From Burkholderiaceae bacterium (GTDB lineage: Bacteria > Pseudomonadota > Gammaproteobacteria > Burkholderiales > Burkholderiaceae_C): DNA of 64,000 nt. Location of the stretch: the NCBI GenBank assembly GCA_024235895.1, contig JACKLM010000002.1, positions 682,001 to 746,000 on the forward strand, written 5' to 3'. The notes under the pieces were generated by a model that saw only the letters and a list, made by a program, of their open reading frames with translations, did no database searches and had not been told where the DNA came from. A program made the position numbers and the translations under genes. Shown piece after piece: positions 9,197 through 17,189 of this stretch (position 1 is its first letter; each line of letters starts with the position of its first letter).

Positions 9197-10399
9197 ATGA
9201 ACGTCCCGCCCTACGCACTGGACCGCTACGGTGGCACCGAGTCGCGCCGCTTCTGGGCCGTACTCGCCGCCGGCCTGCTGGTGCTGCTCGCAGGCCTGGG
9301 CGGCGCGCACGAGATGGAGACCGCCGGCCATGTCGCCAGCGGCATGGACAACGCCGTCGTCTGGGGCCTGCCGCATGTGTTCGCGATCTTCATGATCGTC
9401 GCCGCCTCGGGCGTGCTCAACGTCGCCTCGGTCGGCTCGGTCTTCGGCCAGGCGCCGTACAAGCGGCGCGCGCGGCTGTCGGGGCTGCTGTGCATCGCGC
9501 TGCTGGCCGGCGGGCTGATGGTGCTGATGCTCGACCTCGGCCGCCCCGACCGCGTCATCGTCGCCGCGACCTACTACAACCCGAGCTCGGTCTTCGCCTG
9601 GAACGTGCTGCTGTACTCGGGCATGGTCGCGATCGTCGCCGTCTACCTGTGGACGATGTACGAGCGCCGGCTCGCGCCGTGGACCAGGCCGGCCGGCATC
9701 GCGGCGCTGGTCTGGCGCTTCGTGCTGACCACCGGCACCGGGTCGATCTTCGGCTTCCTGGTCGCGCGCCAGGCCTACCAGTCGGCGCTGCTGGCGCCGA
9801 TGTTCATCGTGCTGTCGTTCACCTGGGGGCTGGCGGTCTTCCTGATCGTGCAGGCGGTGATGATGGCCTGGAACGGGCGCGAGGTCGCCCCTGAGGTCGC
9901 GCGGCGCATGAACCGGCTGCTCGCGATCTTCGTCGCCGCGTCGCTGTACCTGGTGGCCGTCTACCACATGACCAACCTGTACTTCGCGCGCCAGCAGGAC
10001 TTCGAGGCCTTCGTGCTGCTCGGCCGCGGCGGCGGCGGCGTCTACGCGACGCTGCTGTGGCTGGGCTATGTCGCGGTCGGGTCGGTGCTGCCGATGGCGC
10101 TGCTGTTCGGCCGCGCTGCCGCGGGCAAGGGCACGACGGTGCTTGCCGCCGCTCTCGTCGTGCTCGGCGGCTTCGCCTTCCTGTATGTCTTCGTCGTCGG
10201 CGGGCAGGCCTTTCCGCTCGAGATCTTCCCCGGCTGGCAGGCCGCGAGCAGCTTCGGCGACGGCGAGGTCGCGCGCTACGTGCCGCGCTGGCCCGAGTGG
10301 ATGCTCGGCATCGGCGGGCTGGCCGCGGCGTTCGTGCTGACGACGGTCGGCGTGCGCGTGCTCGACATGCTGCCGCGCGACGACGAGGCTGGCCACTGA
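9197..10399 (+). CDS. dsrP: DsrP, NrfD-type membrane quinone-interacting subunit
   Basis: 400 residues, mostly hydrophobic, with about ten predicted helices (for example FWAVLAAGLLVLLAGLGG near residue 16 and VLAAALVVLGGFAFLYVFVV near 316). It belongs to the NrfD/HybB family, which exchanges electrons with quinone. As the second membrane subunit of DsrMKJOP it pairs with DsrO. Start ATG 9197 is preceded by GAGGATCG. dsrN follows after 16 bp. Confidence 0.92.
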   Translation: MNVPPYALDRYGGTESRRFWAVLAAGLLVLLAGLGGAHEMETAGHVASGMDNAVVWGLPHVFAIFMIVAASGVLNVASVGSVFGQAPYKRRARLSGLLCIALLAGGLMVLMLDLGRPDRVIVAATYYNPSSVFAWNVLLYSGMVAIVAVYLWTMYERRLAPWTRPAGIAALVWRFVLTTGTGSIFGFLVARQAYQSALLAPMFIVLSFTWGLAVFLIVQAVMMAWNGREVAPEVARRMNRLLAIFVAASLYLVAVYHMTNLYFARQQDFEAFVLLGRGGGGVYATLLWLGYVAVGSVLPMALLFGRAAAGKGTTVLAAALVVLGGFAFLYVFVVGGQAFPLEIFPGWQAASSFGDGEVARYVPRWPEWMLGIGGLAAAFVLTTVGVRVLDMLPRDDEAGH

Positions 10400-10415
10400 G
10401 CGGCGGCGCGACGCC

Positions 10416-11891
10416 ATGAACGCGATCCCCCGCCTGCTCGTCGCCGCGGCCCACAAGTCCTCGGGCAAGACGACGGTCGCGCTCGGGCTGGCGGCGGCGC
10501 TGGCCGCGCGCGGGCTGGCGGTGCAGCCGTTCAAGAAGGGGCCGGACTATATCGACCCGATGTGGCTGGCGCGCGCCGCGCGGCGTCCCTGTTTCAACCT
10601 CGACCTGCACCTGATGGCGGGCGGCGAGGTCGATGCGCTGTTCGACCAGCGCAGCGCCGGCGCCGACCTGGCGCTGGTCGAGGGCAACCACGGCCTGTAC
10701 GACGGCCTGGCGCTGGACGGCAGCGACAGCAACGCCGCGCTCGCGCACCGCCTCGCGGCGCCGGTGCTGCTGGTGGTCGATGCGCGCGGCACGACGCGCG
10801 GCATCGCGCCGCTGCTGCTGGGCTACCAGGGGTTCGACCCGGCGCTGCGGATCGGCGGCGTCGTCCTCAACCGCGTCGGCGGCGCGCGCCACGAGGCACG
10901 GCTGCGCGAGGTGATCGGGCGCTACACGACGCTGCCGGTGCTCGGCGTGCTGCACGAGCAGCCGGCGTTGGCGCTCGCCGAGCGCCACCTCGGGCTGATG
11001 CCGGCGGCCGAGGTCGACGACGCCGACGCACGCATCGCGGCGATCGCGCGCGCGGTCGGCGACGCGGTCGACCTCGACGCGGTGCTGGCGCTGGCGCGAT
11101 CGGCAGGCCCGCTGCCCTCGCGCGACGAGCTGGCGAATGCCGCCCCGACGCTCGCGCCGCGGTCCGCCGCCAGCCGCCGCGTGCGCATCGCCGTCGCGCG
11201 CGACCGCGCCTTCGGCTTCCACTACGCGGACGACCTCGACGCGATGCAGGCCGCCGGCGCCGAGCTGCATTTCTTCGACACCCTGCACGACGAGCGGCTG
11301 CCGGACTGCGACGGCCTCTTCATCGGCGGCGGATTCCCCGAGGCCTGCATGCAGGCGCTGGCCGACAACGCCGCGCTGCGCGGAACGATCCGCGCCGCGA
11401 TCGAGCGCGGGCTGCCGACCTATGCCGAGTGCGGCGGGCTGATGTTCCTCGCGCGCAGCATCGCCTGGCAGGGCCGGCGGCTGCCGATGGTCGGCGCGAT
11501 CCCGGCCGACGTCGTCATGCACGCGCGCCCGGTCGGGCGCGGCTACATGCGGGTGCGCGAGACGGCGGCGATGCCCTGGGCCGGCGGCGGCGACGAGCCG
11601 CTGCGCGGGCACGAGTTCCACCACTCGACGCTGGTCGACGTCGACCCTTCGGTGCGCTACGCCTACCGCGTCGAGCGCGGCCACGGCATCGACGGCGCGA
11701 ACGACGGGCTGGTCGTGCACCGGCTGCTGGCATCGTACTTGCATCGCCGCGGTGTCGGCGGCGACGGCTGGCCGGCGCGCTTCGTCGACTGGGTGCGCGG
11801 CTGCGCCGCGGCACCCGGCCTGAACGAGCCGGCATCGGCCCGCAAGGCCAGCCACGACCCGGCCGCGATGGCGGCGGAGCTGACGGCGTGA
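10416..11891 (+). CDS. dsrN: DsrN, cobyrinate a,c-diamide synthase-like amidase for siroheme amide
   Basis: 491 residues of the CbiA/CobB family: N-terminal P-loop AHKSSGKTTVALGLAAALAA and KKGPDYIDP, and a C-terminal class I glutamine amidotransferase domain with the nucleophile Cys in YAECGGLMFLA near residue 335. In Dsr operons this protein is held to make the siroamide form of siroheme for DsrAB. The downstream uroporphyrinogen methyltransferase gene fits that role. Its TGA overlaps the next start (GTGA). Confidence 0.93.
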   Translation: MNAIPRLLVAAAHKSSGKTTVALGLAAALAARGLAVQPFKKGPDYIDPMWLARAARRPCFNLDLHLMAGGEVDALFDQRSAGADLALVEGNHGLYDGLALDGSDSNAALAHRLAAPVLLVVDARGTTRGIAPLLLGYQGFDPALRIGGVVLNRVGGARHEARLREVIGRYTTLPVLGVLHEQPALALAERHLGLMPAAEVDDADARIAAIARAVGDAVDLDAVLALARSAGPLPSRDELANAAPTLAPRSAASRRVRIAVARDRAFGFHYADDLDAMQAAGAELHFFDTLHDERLPDCDGLFIGGGFPEACMQALADNAALRGTIRAAIERGLPTYAECGGLMFLARSIAWQGRRLPMVGAIPADVVMHARPVGRGYMRVRETAAMPWAGGGDEPLRGHEFHHSTLVDVDPSVRYAYRVERGHGIDGANDGLVVHRLLASYLHRRGVGGDGWPARFVDWVRGCAAAPGLNEPASARKASHDPAAMAAELTA

Positions 11892-12256
11892 CCAAGAAAC
11901 TGCATCCCAACTTCCTGCAGGACCCGGTGATCGTCGACGGCCGCGCGGTGCCGACCGACCGCGAGGGCTATTTGCAGAACCTCGACGACTGGTCGCCCGA
12001 CTTCGCGCGCGCGCTCGCCGCGCGCGAAGGGCTGGCGTTGACCGACGAGCATTGGGCGGTAATCCAGTTCCTGCGCGACTTCTGGCACGAGCACGGCGTG
12101 CAGGCGCAGGTCCGCGTGATGATCCGCCACTTCACCGCGCTCTGGGGCACCGAGCGCGGCAGCAACCACTACCTGCACCTGCTGTTCCCGATCGGCGGGC
12201 CGCAGAAGCAGGGCAACCGTCTCGCCGGGCTGCTGCGCACCAAGGGCGAGCACTGA
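11888..12256 (+). CDS. DsrC/TusE-family paralogue lacking both C-terminal cysteines
   Basis: 122 residues from GTG 11888. It shares the DsrC fold signature (TDREGYLQNLDDWSPDFARA, DEHWAVIQFLRDF). The C-terminal arm reads KQGNRLAGLLRTKGEH where catalytic DsrC has KQACKIAGLPKPTGCV, so neither CysB nor CysA remains. It therefore cannot carry sulfur in the known way. Cysteine-less DsrC relatives have been proposed to be regulatory (RspA-type), and that is the best guess here. It is translationally coupled to dsrN and precedes dsrR. Confidence 0.9.
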   Translation: MTKKLHPNFLQDPVIVDGRAVPTDREGYLQNLDDWSPDFARALAAREGLALTDEHWAVIQFLRDFWHEHGVQAQVRVMIRHFTALWGTERGSNHYLHLLFPIGGPQKQGNRLAGLLRTKGEH

Positions 12257-12280
12257 CGCACCGAACGGGGGATCGCAACC

Positions 12281-12631
12281 ATGTTTTCGCTCAGCCCCAC
12301 CGCCGCCGCCGCGCTGCGCGATGCCATCGCGCGCAGCGCCGCCGGCGGGCAGGCGCTTCGCGTCGCCGCGCGCACCGAGGCCGACGGCTCGCTCGCCCTG
12401 GGCATGGGCTTCGACGACGCGCGCGAGGGCGACCTGCCGCTGGACATCGAAGGCGTCTCGCTGCTGATCGGCAAACCCTCGCAGCCGCTGCTGGAGGACG
12501 CACTGCTCGACTTCGTCGAGATCGAACCCGGGCGCCACGGCTTCGTCTGCGTACCGCAGGCCAGCGGCTGTGCCACTGCCAGCACCAGCGCCAGCGGCTG
12601 CGCCAGCCGCAGTTGCAGCGGCTGCGGCTGA
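12281..12631 (+). CDS. dsrR: DsrR, A-type (IscA/HesB-like) protein
   Basis: 116 residues. The body LSPTAAAALRDAIARS and LLEDALLDFVEI follows the A-type scaffold fold. The first conserved cysteine of IscA is absent (ALRVAART), and the tail is a low-complexity Ser/Ala/Cys segment ending SCSGCG. DsrR of Allochromatium similarly lacks canonical cluster ligands and acts in dsr expression. Position after dsrN fits the dsrNR order. The degenerate tail may be the product of repeat expansion. Confidence 0.82.
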   Translation: MFSLSPTAAAALRDAIARSAAGGQALRVAARTEADGSLALGMGFDDAREGDLPLDIEGVSLLIGKPSQPLLEDALLDFVEIEPGRHGFVCVPQASGCATASTSASGCASRSCSGCG

Positions 12632-12647
12632 ACGAGGAGAGATGTCC

Positions 12648-13466
12648 ATGAACCGCATGACCGATTTCAGCGCCCTGCTGGCCAAGGTGCGGCTTCCCGT
12701 CGGCCGTGTCGCCCTCGTCGGCGCCGGCCCCGGCGACCCCGAGCTGCTGACGCTGCGCGCCGCGCGGTTGCTCGCCGAATGCGATGTCGTCGTCTACGAC
12801 AACCTGGTCGGCGACGGCGTGCTCGCGCTGGTGCCCGCGCATGCGGAGCGCATCTACGTCGGCAAGGCACGCGCGGCGCACAGCATGCCGCAGGATCGCA
12901 TCAACCAGCTGCTGGTCGACCTGGCGCGCCAGGGCAAGGACGTCGTGCGGCTCAAGGGCGGCGACCCGTTCATCTTCGGTCGTGGCGGCGAGGAACTGCA
13001 GGTGCTGGCCGCCGCCGGCGTGCCGTTCGAGGTCGTCCCCGGCATCACTGCCGCATGCGGCATCGCCGCCACCGCGGGCATCCCGCTGACGCACCGCGAC
13101 CATGCGCAGCACTGTTTGTTCGTCACCGGGCACCTGAAGGACGGCAGCTGCAACCTCGACTGGCCGGCGCTGGCGCGCCCGCGCCAGACGGTCGTCATCT
13201 ACATGGGGCTGACCGGGCTGCCCGAGATCTGCGCCCAGCTGATCGCGCACGGGCTGCCGCCGACGCACCCGGCCGGCGTCGTCGAGCGCGGCACGCTGCC
13301 CGGGCAGCGCGTCGTGGCCGCGACGCTGGCCGACTTGCCGCAGCGCGTCGCCGAGGCCGGGCTGAAGTCGCCCTGCCTGACGATCGTCGGCGAGGTCGTG
13401 GGTTTGCACGAGACGCTCGCCTGGTTCGGCCAGGCAGCGTTGCCGGCCGAGGCGCTGGCGGCCTGA
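12648..13466 (+). CDS. cobA: Uroporphyrinogen-III C-methyltransferase (siroheme pathway)
   Basis: 272 residues. It has the SAM-dependent tetrapyrrole methylase motifs VALVGAGPGDPELLTLRA near residue 24, VVYDNLV, and VRLKGGDPFIFGRGGEE near 100. It converts uroporphyrinogen III to precorrin-2, the precursor of siroheme. With dsrN it forms a cofactor module for DsrAB. ATG 12648 was chosen over ATG 12642 because GAGGAGAG lies only two bases before the latter. There is no fused CysG dehydrogenase/chelatase domain. Confidence 0.93.
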   Translation: MNRMTDFSALLAKVRLPVGRVALVGAGPGDPELLTLRAARLLAECDVVVYDNLVGDGVLALVPAHAERIYVGKARAAHSMPQDRINQLLVDLARQGKDVVRLKGGDPFIFGRGGEELQVLAAAGVPFEVVPGITAACGIAATAGIPLTHRDHAQHCLFVTGHLKDGSCNLDWPALARPRQTVVIYMGLTGLPEICAQLIAHGLPPTHPAGVVERGTLPGQRVVAATLADLPQRVAEAGLKSPCLTIVGEVVGLHETLAWFGQAALPAEALAA

Positions 13467-13640
13467 GCACCAGCACGCCGCGCTCGTCGCGCGGCTATCC
13501 GGTTCGAGATCGGACCGGCGCACCGGCTCTGGCCCGACTGCCTGCGATCCGGAACGATCAGGGTGTCGGCGATTGACCGCTGCCGGTCCGATTCCGACGT
13601 CGTCGAAGTCAGTCTCTCGCTTCTTCTGGCGTTCGACGTA

Positions 13641-13772
13641 CCAGCGTGCCAAGGTCGACGGGCACCCTCCCACTCCATGTCCCCCGCCGTCGGCTGCGCC
13701 GCCGGCTCCTCCTTTACTTACGTGGGAGGGTGCCCGCCGTCCTCGGCCCGCTCGTTCATGGCAAGCGAACCG
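13641..13772 (+). repeat. Palindromic intergenic element, copy A
   Basis: Perfect 14-bp arms (13660-13673 and 13722-13735) enclose a 48-nt core (13674-13721) that starts TCCATGTCCCC and ends CCTTTACTTAC. Outer ends carry CCAGCGTGCCA on the left and CATGGCAAGCGAACC on the right, a partial terminal inverted repeat. It lies in the 400-bp convergent gap between the methyltransferase and the patatin gene, in which I see no gene. Same family as 23320-23510, 34961-35325 and 58764-59053. Confidence 0.85.
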
Positions 13773-13867
13773 AAACAAGCCCACTGTATGGGTGTGAATC
13801 GCAGCGACGAGCCGAGTACGGCCGCTGAAGTGCATGTACTGCAGCTACGCTGCAACCTCGATCCTCA

Positions 13868-14788
13868 TCAGCCGACGATCCGCGGCCAGACCTGCTCGAC
13901 CGCGCGCTCGGCGGCGTCCGCCAGCACCGCCGCGTACTCCGCCCTGCCGCGCATCAACGGGTGCAACTGCAGCCGCACCGGCACGTCGGCCTCGCCGATC
14001 TGCTCGTCGATCAGCGCATTGACGAGGATGTGCACCATCTGGAATGCGGCGTCGAGTGCGTGCGCCACCGGCTCGTCGGCAGGGCGGAAGGCGATATCGA
14101 TGGCGACGACGTGCACGCCGCCGAGCGCCCTTGCGCTGCGCACCGGCACCGGCTCGACGAGGGCGCCATCGACCAGCCGGCGGCCTTCGCGCTCGACCGG
14201 GCGGAAGATGACGGGCATGCACGCCGAAGCCGCCACCGCGCTCGGCGCATCGCCGCGGTCGATCAGGACGCGCCGGCCGTCGGCCAGGTCGGTCGCCACG
14301 GCTGCGAAGGGGATCGGCAATGCCTCGATCGGCCGTGCGGGCAGCAGCTCGCGCAGCGCGCGCTGAAGGCCCTCGTTGCTCGCCAGCCCCAGCGTCGGCC
14401 AGGCCGGGCGCATGGCATCGAAAAGCCCGAAGCGAGCGCCCTCGCGCTCGACCTGCGCCGCGTCCAGACCGGCCGCCCACAGGGCGCCGACGATCGCCCC
14501 GGCACTGGTGCCGACGATCAGGTCCGGCCGCAGCCCGCGGGACTCGAAGGCGCGCATGACCCCCAGATGCGCGACGCCGTGCGCACCCCCGCTTCCGAGT
14601 GCGATCGCCAGCTTGCGCCGCGGGCCGGGCGTGCTGCCCGCGACGGGGGGCGACTCGTCTGCGGCCCGCCCGGTGCCCAGTCCGAGGCCACCGGCCATCG
14701 CGAGCAGCCGGCGCAGCAACTCACGCCGACGTCTTGCCGGCACGCGCGCGCCGAGCGATCCGGAGGTGGGGGATCCGGGTTCGTGCAT
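13868..14788 (-). CDS. Patatin-like phospholipase family protein (RssA-like)
   Basis: About 306 residues. It has the oxyanion motif GSGGAHGVAHLG, the nucleophile elbow GTSAG (VGTSAGAIVGALWAAGL) and the catalytic Asp in VDGALVEPVPV, so the Ser-Asp dyad is intact. ATG 14788 is chosen. The first 45 residues contain an arginine cluster followed by a hydrophobic run (LLAMAGGLGLG), possibly a Tat-like export signal. It is probably a lipid acyl hydrolase. It is transcribed towards the dsr operon end; no functional link to sulfur is visible. Confidence 0.85.
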   Translation of the reverse strand: MHEPGSPTSGSLGARVPARRRRELLRRLLAMAGGLGLGTGRAADESPPVAGSTPGPRRKLAIALGSGGAHGVAHLGVMRAFESRGLRPDLIVGTSAGAIVGALWAAGLDAAQVEREGARFGLFDAMRPAWPTLGLASNEGLQRALRELLPARPIEALPIPFAAVATDLADGRRVLIDRGDAPSAVAASACMPVIFRPVEREGRRLVDGALVEPVPVRSARALGGVHVVAIDIAFRPADEPVAHALDAAFQMVHILVNALIDEQIGEADVPVRLQLHPLMRGRAEYAAVLADAAERAVEQVWPRIVG

Positions 14789-14921
14789 CCTGTCACCCGC
14801 GCTCGGGCGGACCCGCGGAGCCCTGCGGCAAAGCCGCGGCAACAACCGCCATCAATTTACAAGCAAGCCTACGCCCTTCGATCACCACCGTCCACGAAGC
14901 CGCCCTCGGCGGCGCGGTCTC

Positions 14922-15617
14922 TCAGCGATGATGCTGGTCGGCCTCGATGCGCGCCTCGACCGCGAACACCGCAGCCTCGACGCGCGAGCTCAGGTTGAGC
15001 TTGGCCAGGATATGCCGCACGTGCAGCTTGACGGTATCGTGGCTGATGTCCAGCGCGCGCGCGATCGTCTTGTTGCTCTCGCCGCGCGCGAGGTGCTCCA
15101 GGATCTGGCGCTCGCGTTCGGTCAGCGAGGCGAGCTGGTCGCGCCGCTCGCTCGATCGCGACGGCCCGCCCTCGAGCATCTGCGCGAGCTTGAGCGTCAT
15201 CGACGGCGCCACCACCAGCTCGCCACGCGCGCAGCGCTCGATCGACGCGATCACGTCCTCGGGCTCCATGTCCTTGAGCAGGTAGCCTCGCACGCCGACG
15301 CGCAGCGCGGCGGCGAGGTCGGCCTCCGAGTCGCTCATGGTGAGGATCATCGCCGGCGTCTGCACGCCCTCGGCGCGCAGACGGCGCAGCAGCGTCAGGC
15401 CGTCGACCTCGGGCATGCGCAGGTCCAGCACGACGAGGTCGGGTTGCTGCTCGCGCAGGATCGCCCCGACCCGATCCGCGTCGCCGAGCGAGGCGACGAC
15501 CTCGACCTGCCCGCGATGGCGAAGCAGATCGGAAAGCCCGGTTCGGCACAGCGCGTGGTCGTCGACCAGCACGACGCGCAGCCGCGCGGGCGACCCCTTG
15601 CCGTCGGCCTCCGTCAT
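14922..15617 (-). CDS. NarL/FixJ-family response regulator
   Basis: 231 residues. The receiver domain has the phosphorylation site in DLVVLDLRMPEVDG and the acid pair in LVDDH. A LuxR-type helix-turn-helix follows (LTERERQILEHLARGESNKT). The start overlaps the kinase stop (ATGA). NarL relatives bind TACYYMT-like heptamers, and a palindrome containing such half-sites lies in the divergent promoter region about 1.4 kb away, upstream of sat. This regulator is therefore the leading candidate for the shared sulfite-oxidation motif. That link is inference. Confidence 0.93.
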   Translation of the reverse strand: MTEADGKGSPARLRVVLVDDHALCRTGLSDLLRHRGQVEVVASLGDADRVGAILREQQPDLVVLDLRMPEVDGLTLLRRLRAEGVQTPAMILTMSDSEADLAAALRVGVRGYLLKDMEPEDVIASIERCARGELVVAPSMTLKLAQMLEGGPSRSSERRDQLASLTERERQILEHLARGESNKTIARALDISHDTVKLHVRHILAKLNLSSRVEAAVFAVEARIEADQHHR

Positions 15618-16892
15618 GCCGCCCGCGCCTGCGTCATCGCAGGCGCCTCCTGTCTCGCCTGCGTCATCGCGGGCGCCTCCTGTCCCGCCTGCGTCATCGC
15701 GGGCGCCTTGTGTCCCGCCTGCGTCACCGTGAGCGCCTCGTGTCGCGCCTGCGTCCCCGAGCCGACCGGCACGCGCAACCGCACCCGCGTCCCGCCGCCG
15801 GCCCGAGGCAGCAAGTCGACGCGGCCGCCCATGCGTGCGGCGCGTTCGCGCATGATGCCCAGCCCGAAGTGGCCGCCCTCGGCACCCTGCGGCGCCGCCG
15901 GCAGCCCGCAGCCGTCGTCGTCGACCACGATCTCCAGCGCCTCGCCGCGGCGCTCGATCGTGATCCAGGCATGGCGCGCGCCGGCGTGGCGGGCGACGTT
16001 GGCCAGCGCCTCCTGCACGATGCGGTGCACCTGCAGATCGCGCTCGCCGTCGAGCTGCAGCTCGGGCACGCGGTCCTCGACCTCGACCTCGATCTGGCGC
16101 GGCCTGCTGCAACCCGGCGCGGCTGGCCTCGATCGCGCCGCGGAAGCCGCCCGGCGCCGCCGGCGCGCGGCACTGGGTCAGCAGCTCGCGCAGCCCTGCG
16201 TGCGCCTGCCCGACGACGCTGCGCAGCTCGGCACAGTAGCTGCGCGCGGCGGCGTCGTCGCCACGCTCGATCGCGGCGTCCAGCAGCAGCAGCCTCATCT
16301 TGGCGAAGTACAGCGACTGCGCGACCGAGTCGTGCAGCTCGGCGGCCATGTGCTGGCGCTCGGCGAGCACCGCTGCGCGCAGCTGCTCGCGCTCCAGCCG
16401 CTCGTTGTGCAGCGCCAGCCCGAGCAGCTCGCCGAAGGTCTTGAGCAGCGCCGCCACCGGCACGTCCAGCGTCGCGTCGGCACGGTCGAAGAACAGGTTG
16501 TACAGCCCCAGCACCTGGCCGCGGTGGACCAGCGGCACCGCCAGCACGCGCGCGAAGCCCTTGCGCGCCGGTCGCCCGCCCTTGACACAGGGCGCGGCCG
16601 GATCACTCCAGGCCAGGTCGGCGTCGCCGGCGGCGCGCCCGCACACGCCGCAGTCGCGCTCGACCGAGCGCGCCGACGGCAGCAGCCGACCGGGCAGCCC
16701 ATGCTCGGCGACGAGCTCGAAGCGCCTGCCGTCGGCCGACAGCATGCGCACGACACCGGACTGCGCGCCGCAGAGCTCGACCACCGGCGCCAGGAAGCGC
16801 CCGAGCAGCCCTGCCAGGTCGCCGCCCGCGGCCAGGCCGGCCGAGAGCTCGGCGACCAGGCCAGACAGGGGGGGTGAATTCATCGTCGGCAC
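15614..16892 (-). CDS. Soluble GAF-domain sensor histidine kinase (NarX/NreB-type) with one frame break
   Basis: About 425 residues. An N-terminal GAF domain contains clustered cysteines (ELCGAQ, RDCGVCGRA, APCVKGG). HisKA_3 follows with the phosphorylatable His in AAELHDSVAQSL, then an HATPase domain (IVQEALANVARHAGA, DDDGCGLP, GHFGLGIMRERA). No membrane helix is visible, so it senses a cytoplasmic signal, plausibly redox or sulfur through the cysteines. The reading frame shifts near 16090-16110, between the dimerisation and ATPase domains. The C-terminus is a degenerate decapeptide repeat. It is the partner of the NarL regulator just downstream. Confidence 0.85.
15627..15760 (-). repeat. 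Tandem 30-bp repeat in the 3' end of the kinase gene
   Basis: Units beginning at 15627, 15657, 15687, 15717 and (partial) 15747 share GCCTGCGTCATCGCGGGCGC. Being 30 bp long, each unit adds exactly ten residues of the type TQAGQEAPAM to the kinase C-terminus, so copy-number change keeps the frame. It ends ten bases before the response regulator start. Confidence 0.85.
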
Positions 16893-16974
16893 ATCGTCGT
16901 CAAACCCGAATATGCACCATTGCTTATCGAAGCACCAATCTTCGCCGACGCGACAGCGCGGTCGGCCCGGGCAT

Positions 16975-17044
16975 TACCCGGATGGGTAGCCGGCGCTCAC
17001 CCGTCCCGGCTATAGACACCCGAGCCCCCCGCCGCGCCTAATGC
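16975..17044 (+). promoter_or_regulatory. sat-apr promoter with palindromic activator site
   Basis: The palindrome TACCCGGATGGGTA lies at 16975-16988, with a third half-site CACCCGT at 16998-17004. Exactly 24 bp after the palindrome is TAGACA (17013-17018, 5 of 6 to TTGACA), then 18 bp, then CCTAAT (17037-17042). The same arrangement with identical spacing is found upstream of soeA (46049-46118), and a close variant upstream of tusA (53054-53120). Inferred role: binding of an activator upstream of a sigma-70 promoter. Confidence 0.7.
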
Positions 17045-17101
17045 CTACAGCCAACCGGGTCATCGGCTGCCTGTCCATGCGTCGTCGGCACGTCGATGCT
17101 A

Positions 17102-17154
17102 ACCGGCCGCGAGGCCGGTCCGGGGGGCTGGTGCTCCGCCTGCGCCGCAGGCGG
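17102..17154 (+). other. Two hairpins in the sat mRNA leader
   Basis: The roughly 140-nt leader between the predicted promoter and sat holds ACCGGCC-GCGA-GGCCGGT (17102-17119), a 7-bp stem with a GNRA-type tetraloop, and CCGCCTGC-GCC-GCAGGCGG (17136-17154). They may stabilise or regulate the transcript. No known riboswitch class is recognised. Confidence 0.5.
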
Positions 17155-17189
17155 CCCGACAGCCGGCAGACGACGGAGGACGCGCCCGC

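Noticed and set aside
13641..13772. Simple rho-independent terminator
   Set aside because: The large conserved core, its occurrence in both orientations and the outer terminal repeats go beyond a terminator, and some copies lie upstream of promoters rather than at gene ends; a termination side effect remains possible.
16975..17004. Canonical NarL 7-2-7 binding site
   Set aside because: The inverted half-sites are spaced as TACCC-N4-GGGTA (14 bp in total), two bases shorter than a 7-2-7 arrangement; only the half-site resembles NarL consensus.
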